64,000 bases of DNA. It comes from Anaerolineae bacterium (GTDB lineage: Bacteria > Chloroflexota > Anaerolineae > Aggregatilineales > J027). Below, in pieces: positions 62,139 through 64,000 of the stretch. The notes below the pieces were generated by a model that ran no database searches, was not told the origin of the DNA, and worked only from the letters and a program-made list of their open reading frames with translations. The position numbers were made by a program, and so were the translations under genes. The stretch spans positions 124,001 through 188,000 of the forward strand of contig JAJTXY010000001.1 in NCBI GenBank assembly GCA_021463865.1, read 5' to 3'. The stretch's first letter is position 1. Each line of letters opens with the position of its first letter.

Positions 62139-64000
62139 TCATTCCCTAACAATCGTAATTTCCAATGGCAGTTGGGTGAAATTTTGACCATCTTCTAAGG
62201 GCACACGCTCAAATGTCACTGGGTCATATAAACCCACGATGAAATAGGCTAACCCACTGTAATTCTCTACATACTCATCTACTCGGAAGTTCAGGCTATG
62301 GTTGTCTGTGATGTACTCGCCTGTCACCCATCCAGTAGTGGGTCGTAAAAATCCGGCGGGTTCACTGTCACTTTGGGCCAATAACACCCCGTTGGGATCA
62401 AGTAATTGAACAAACACCGTATAGGGTTTATCCGTTGCCTGTGTCGCTTGCCAAATTAAGCTAATCTGCGGTAGGACATCAGCGGAAAACTCGTTTTGCG
62501 GCACGGTTATGCCTACCAGTGTGCCGATAGTGGGAAATTCGACTTGGACAGGGGTCGAAAAAGACGGCGGCTCAAAGGTATGCACCAGTTTGATCACCTC
62601 AAAAGACCGCCAGTAGCTATCTTCAACCCACAAGTAGGCTTGCCCATTGGGCGCATCCGACGGGATTTCAAAACGATGCCACGACAGATACCCATACGGT
62701 GCAAGGGTGTGCAGTTCCCATACAATAGGGCTGTACATGCCAGTCTCCATACCACGCAGATAGATGTTGACCATCCCATCCGCATTTGGGGTGATGTCCG
62801 GGCCGTAGATTCGTACCGTTACATCTAGCGGAACACTGCCATCGAGAACGCCAGTAGTATTATTCGTCTCAACTAGGCTTCCCGTCGTATCCTCGTCAAA
62901 AGGCTGACCGGGTAAGGGGAGCCTCTCATCAAAACGATAGGCTTTTCCAATTGGCCCCCCCTCCGCCGATAGCAAATCAATGCCCGATGGCTGACCCAGA
63001 CTATAAACCGTCATCTCCAATGGGTATTCAATGGGTGGCGCACCCTCTGGCAGATAAAGCAAATTGTAGGCCATACCCTTGTCAGAACGTCCCCATTCGG
63101 AGGTGGGGGTTTGGTCGCGGCGAGTAATCGGGGCGTCATGATAGGCAATGACCGCATCAAGGGGGTTCAAGATCGAAACTGCCGTTTTCAAATCTTCGTT
63201 GGTCGTAGTGGATAATTGCCATGCCGTTTCGACACACACGACCCCATTGGATGAAGCCATCCAACGAGCGCCTTGCATGACTACTTCCTGATAACGCGGA
63301 TTGGCCTCTAGGGGTTGGAAATCCGAAAACCTATCGAATTGATAGCCGATAGTCTCTAGCCCGAAATACGTTTGGGGTGGGGTGACAGCCGAACTAGACG
63401 CGCTCAACAAGCATGGATACATCCCGCGCACATCGGCAGGCAGTTGAAACCACGTCAAAAATTCAACATGGTGGTCTGTGGCTATGGGCTGTAAGCGGCG
63501 CATCACCGCATCGGCGTCCGAATACAATGGAACATTGACAAACTGCGCCCCTATCCCCAATTTTTCGGCGTAATAATCTTGTAGGGCGGGTTCGCGCTTA
63601 AAAGGAATCAGGATAACCGCATCATCCGGCAGGGTCGCATAATAACGGGCCAGTGCTTCGAAATCGTCATGTTGATAGGTGCGGTTGTCGGCGATTTTGT
63701 TTAAATTCACCGAGGTCAGGCTGATCGCTCCGGTAATGAGAACAGCGTAACCCACCAGTGTGGCCTTGTGGTCAGATTTTGCCAAAGCCGTCATGCCTGC
63801 CACCATAATCAGCAGAGCCGCCGGAACAGCCGCCACATAATAGCGCGGGTGAAAATCAATATGCGCTCGTAAAATCAAGGCGGTGCTGAATAACGGCACA
63901 AGGACGGCCTGTGAAATCAAAAGCCATGTGCGATAGGTGCGCTGCAAAATCGCCCCCGTGATGCCTAGCCCAATAGCCACTAACCCCGCGAGGTCAAGCC
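62139..64000 (-). CDS. Membrane protein, glycosyltransferase-39-like C-terminal part; 5' end outside window
   Basis: The frame is open to the right edge, so the start is missing. The visible 620 residues begin with two to four membrane helices containing HIDFHPRYYVAAVPAALLIMVAG, a pattern typical of the last helices of GT39/ArnT-like glycosyltransferases. A soluble alpha/beta region (DDAVILIPFKREPALQDYYAEKLG) and a beta-sandwich C-terminus of about 280 residues follow. The substrate is unknown. It is the first visible gene of the VWA operon. Confidence 0.7.
   Translation of the reverse strand, partial: LDLAGLVAIGLGITGAILQRTYRTWLLISQAVLVPLFSTALILRAHIDFHPRYYVAAVPAALLIMVAGMTALAKSDHKATLVGYAVLITGAISLTSVNLNKIADNRTYQHDDFEALARYYATLPDDAVILIPFKREPALQDYYAEKLGIGAQFVNVPLYSDADAVMRRLQPIATDHHVEFLTWFQLPADVRGMYPCLLSASSSAVTPPQTYFGLETIGYQFDRFSDFQPLEANPRYQEVVMQGARWMASSNGVVCVETAWQLSTTTNEDLKTAVSILNPLDAVIAYHDAPITRRDQTPTSEWGRSDKGMAYNLLYLPEGAPPIEYPLEMTVYSLGQPSGIDLLSAEGGPIGKAYRFDERLPLPGQPFDEDTTGSLVETNNTTGVLDGSVPLDVTVRIYGPDITPNADGMVNIYLRGMETGMYSPIVWELHTLAPYGYLSWHRFEIPSDAPNGQAYLWVEDSYWRSFEVIKLVHTFEPPSFSTPVQVEFPTIGTLVGITVPQNEFSADVLPQISLIWQATQATDKPYTVFVQLLDPNGVLLAQSDSEPAGFLRPTTGWVTGEYITDNHSLNFRVDEYVENYSGLAYFIVGLYDPVTFERVPLEDGQNFTQLPLEITIVRE

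Overview
The window reads as chromosomal DNA of a member of the Chloroflexota, most likely an Anaerolineae-like lineage. This is inferred from style, not from a marker-gene search: large secreted lipoproteins with Thr/Pro-rich stalks (TPTPT-type linkers), many beta-propeller and Ig-like repeat proteins, a fused cytochrome b with Rieske protein and multidomain cytochromes c, kinase-STAND-WD40 giants, frequent GTG/TTG starts and a SAM-I riboswitch. There are about 46 protein genes, one tRNA-Arg(CCU) and one riboswitch. No insertion sequence, prophage or CRISPR array was seen.

Layout. 1-2670: B12-dependent methionine synthase metH (minus, cut by the left edge) behind a clear SAM-I riboswitch with its terminator. 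2750-4761: small AT-richer accessory genes (SUKH-like protein, small membrane protein, DUF433/DUF5615 toxin-antitoxin pair). 4836-11780: a 2314-aa lipoprotein with 19 Ig-like repeats and an SGNH-like C-terminal domain. 11997-20773: housekeeping and mixed genes (def, mscL, LLM oxidoreductase, beta-helix protein, methyltransferases, PAP2 phosphatase).

20930-30814: a tightly packed plus-strand operon of a DUF362 protein, a pentaheme cytochrome, a beta-propeller/di-heme lipoprotein, an FG-GAP propeller fused to cytochrome c, a fused cytochrome b, a Rieske protein and a membrane-anchored tetraheme cytochrome c. I read this as a bc-type quinol-oxidising complex wired to unusual extracytoplasmic propeller cytochromes. 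It is the best candidate here for an undescribed system.

30842-38035: a signalling cluster (Ser/Thr kinase-STAND ATPase-14 WD40 repeats, a zinc-ribbon FHA protein, an SH3-like protein with an Asn/Gly stalk). 38301-43381: tRNA-Arg and three tandem M1 metallopeptidases. 43502-50781: a PAS/histidine-kinase-like protein without the phospho-acceptor His, lysS, greA, a glycosyltransferase, a TrmA/RlmD-family protein that lacks the catalytic Cys and Glu, and an inositol monophosphatase. 51289-54312: a LOG protein and an ECF sigma factor overlapping a membrane protein with three SAF domains and an SH3-like domain, which sits where an anti-sigma factor would be. 54692-64000: a LysE-type exporter, then a minus-strand operon of a membrane glycosyltransferase-like protein, two VWA/BatA-like proteins, a phosphodiester-glycosidase-family lipoprotein and a class IV aminotransferase.

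All assignments come from reading motifs and family resemblance by eye. No database search was possible.
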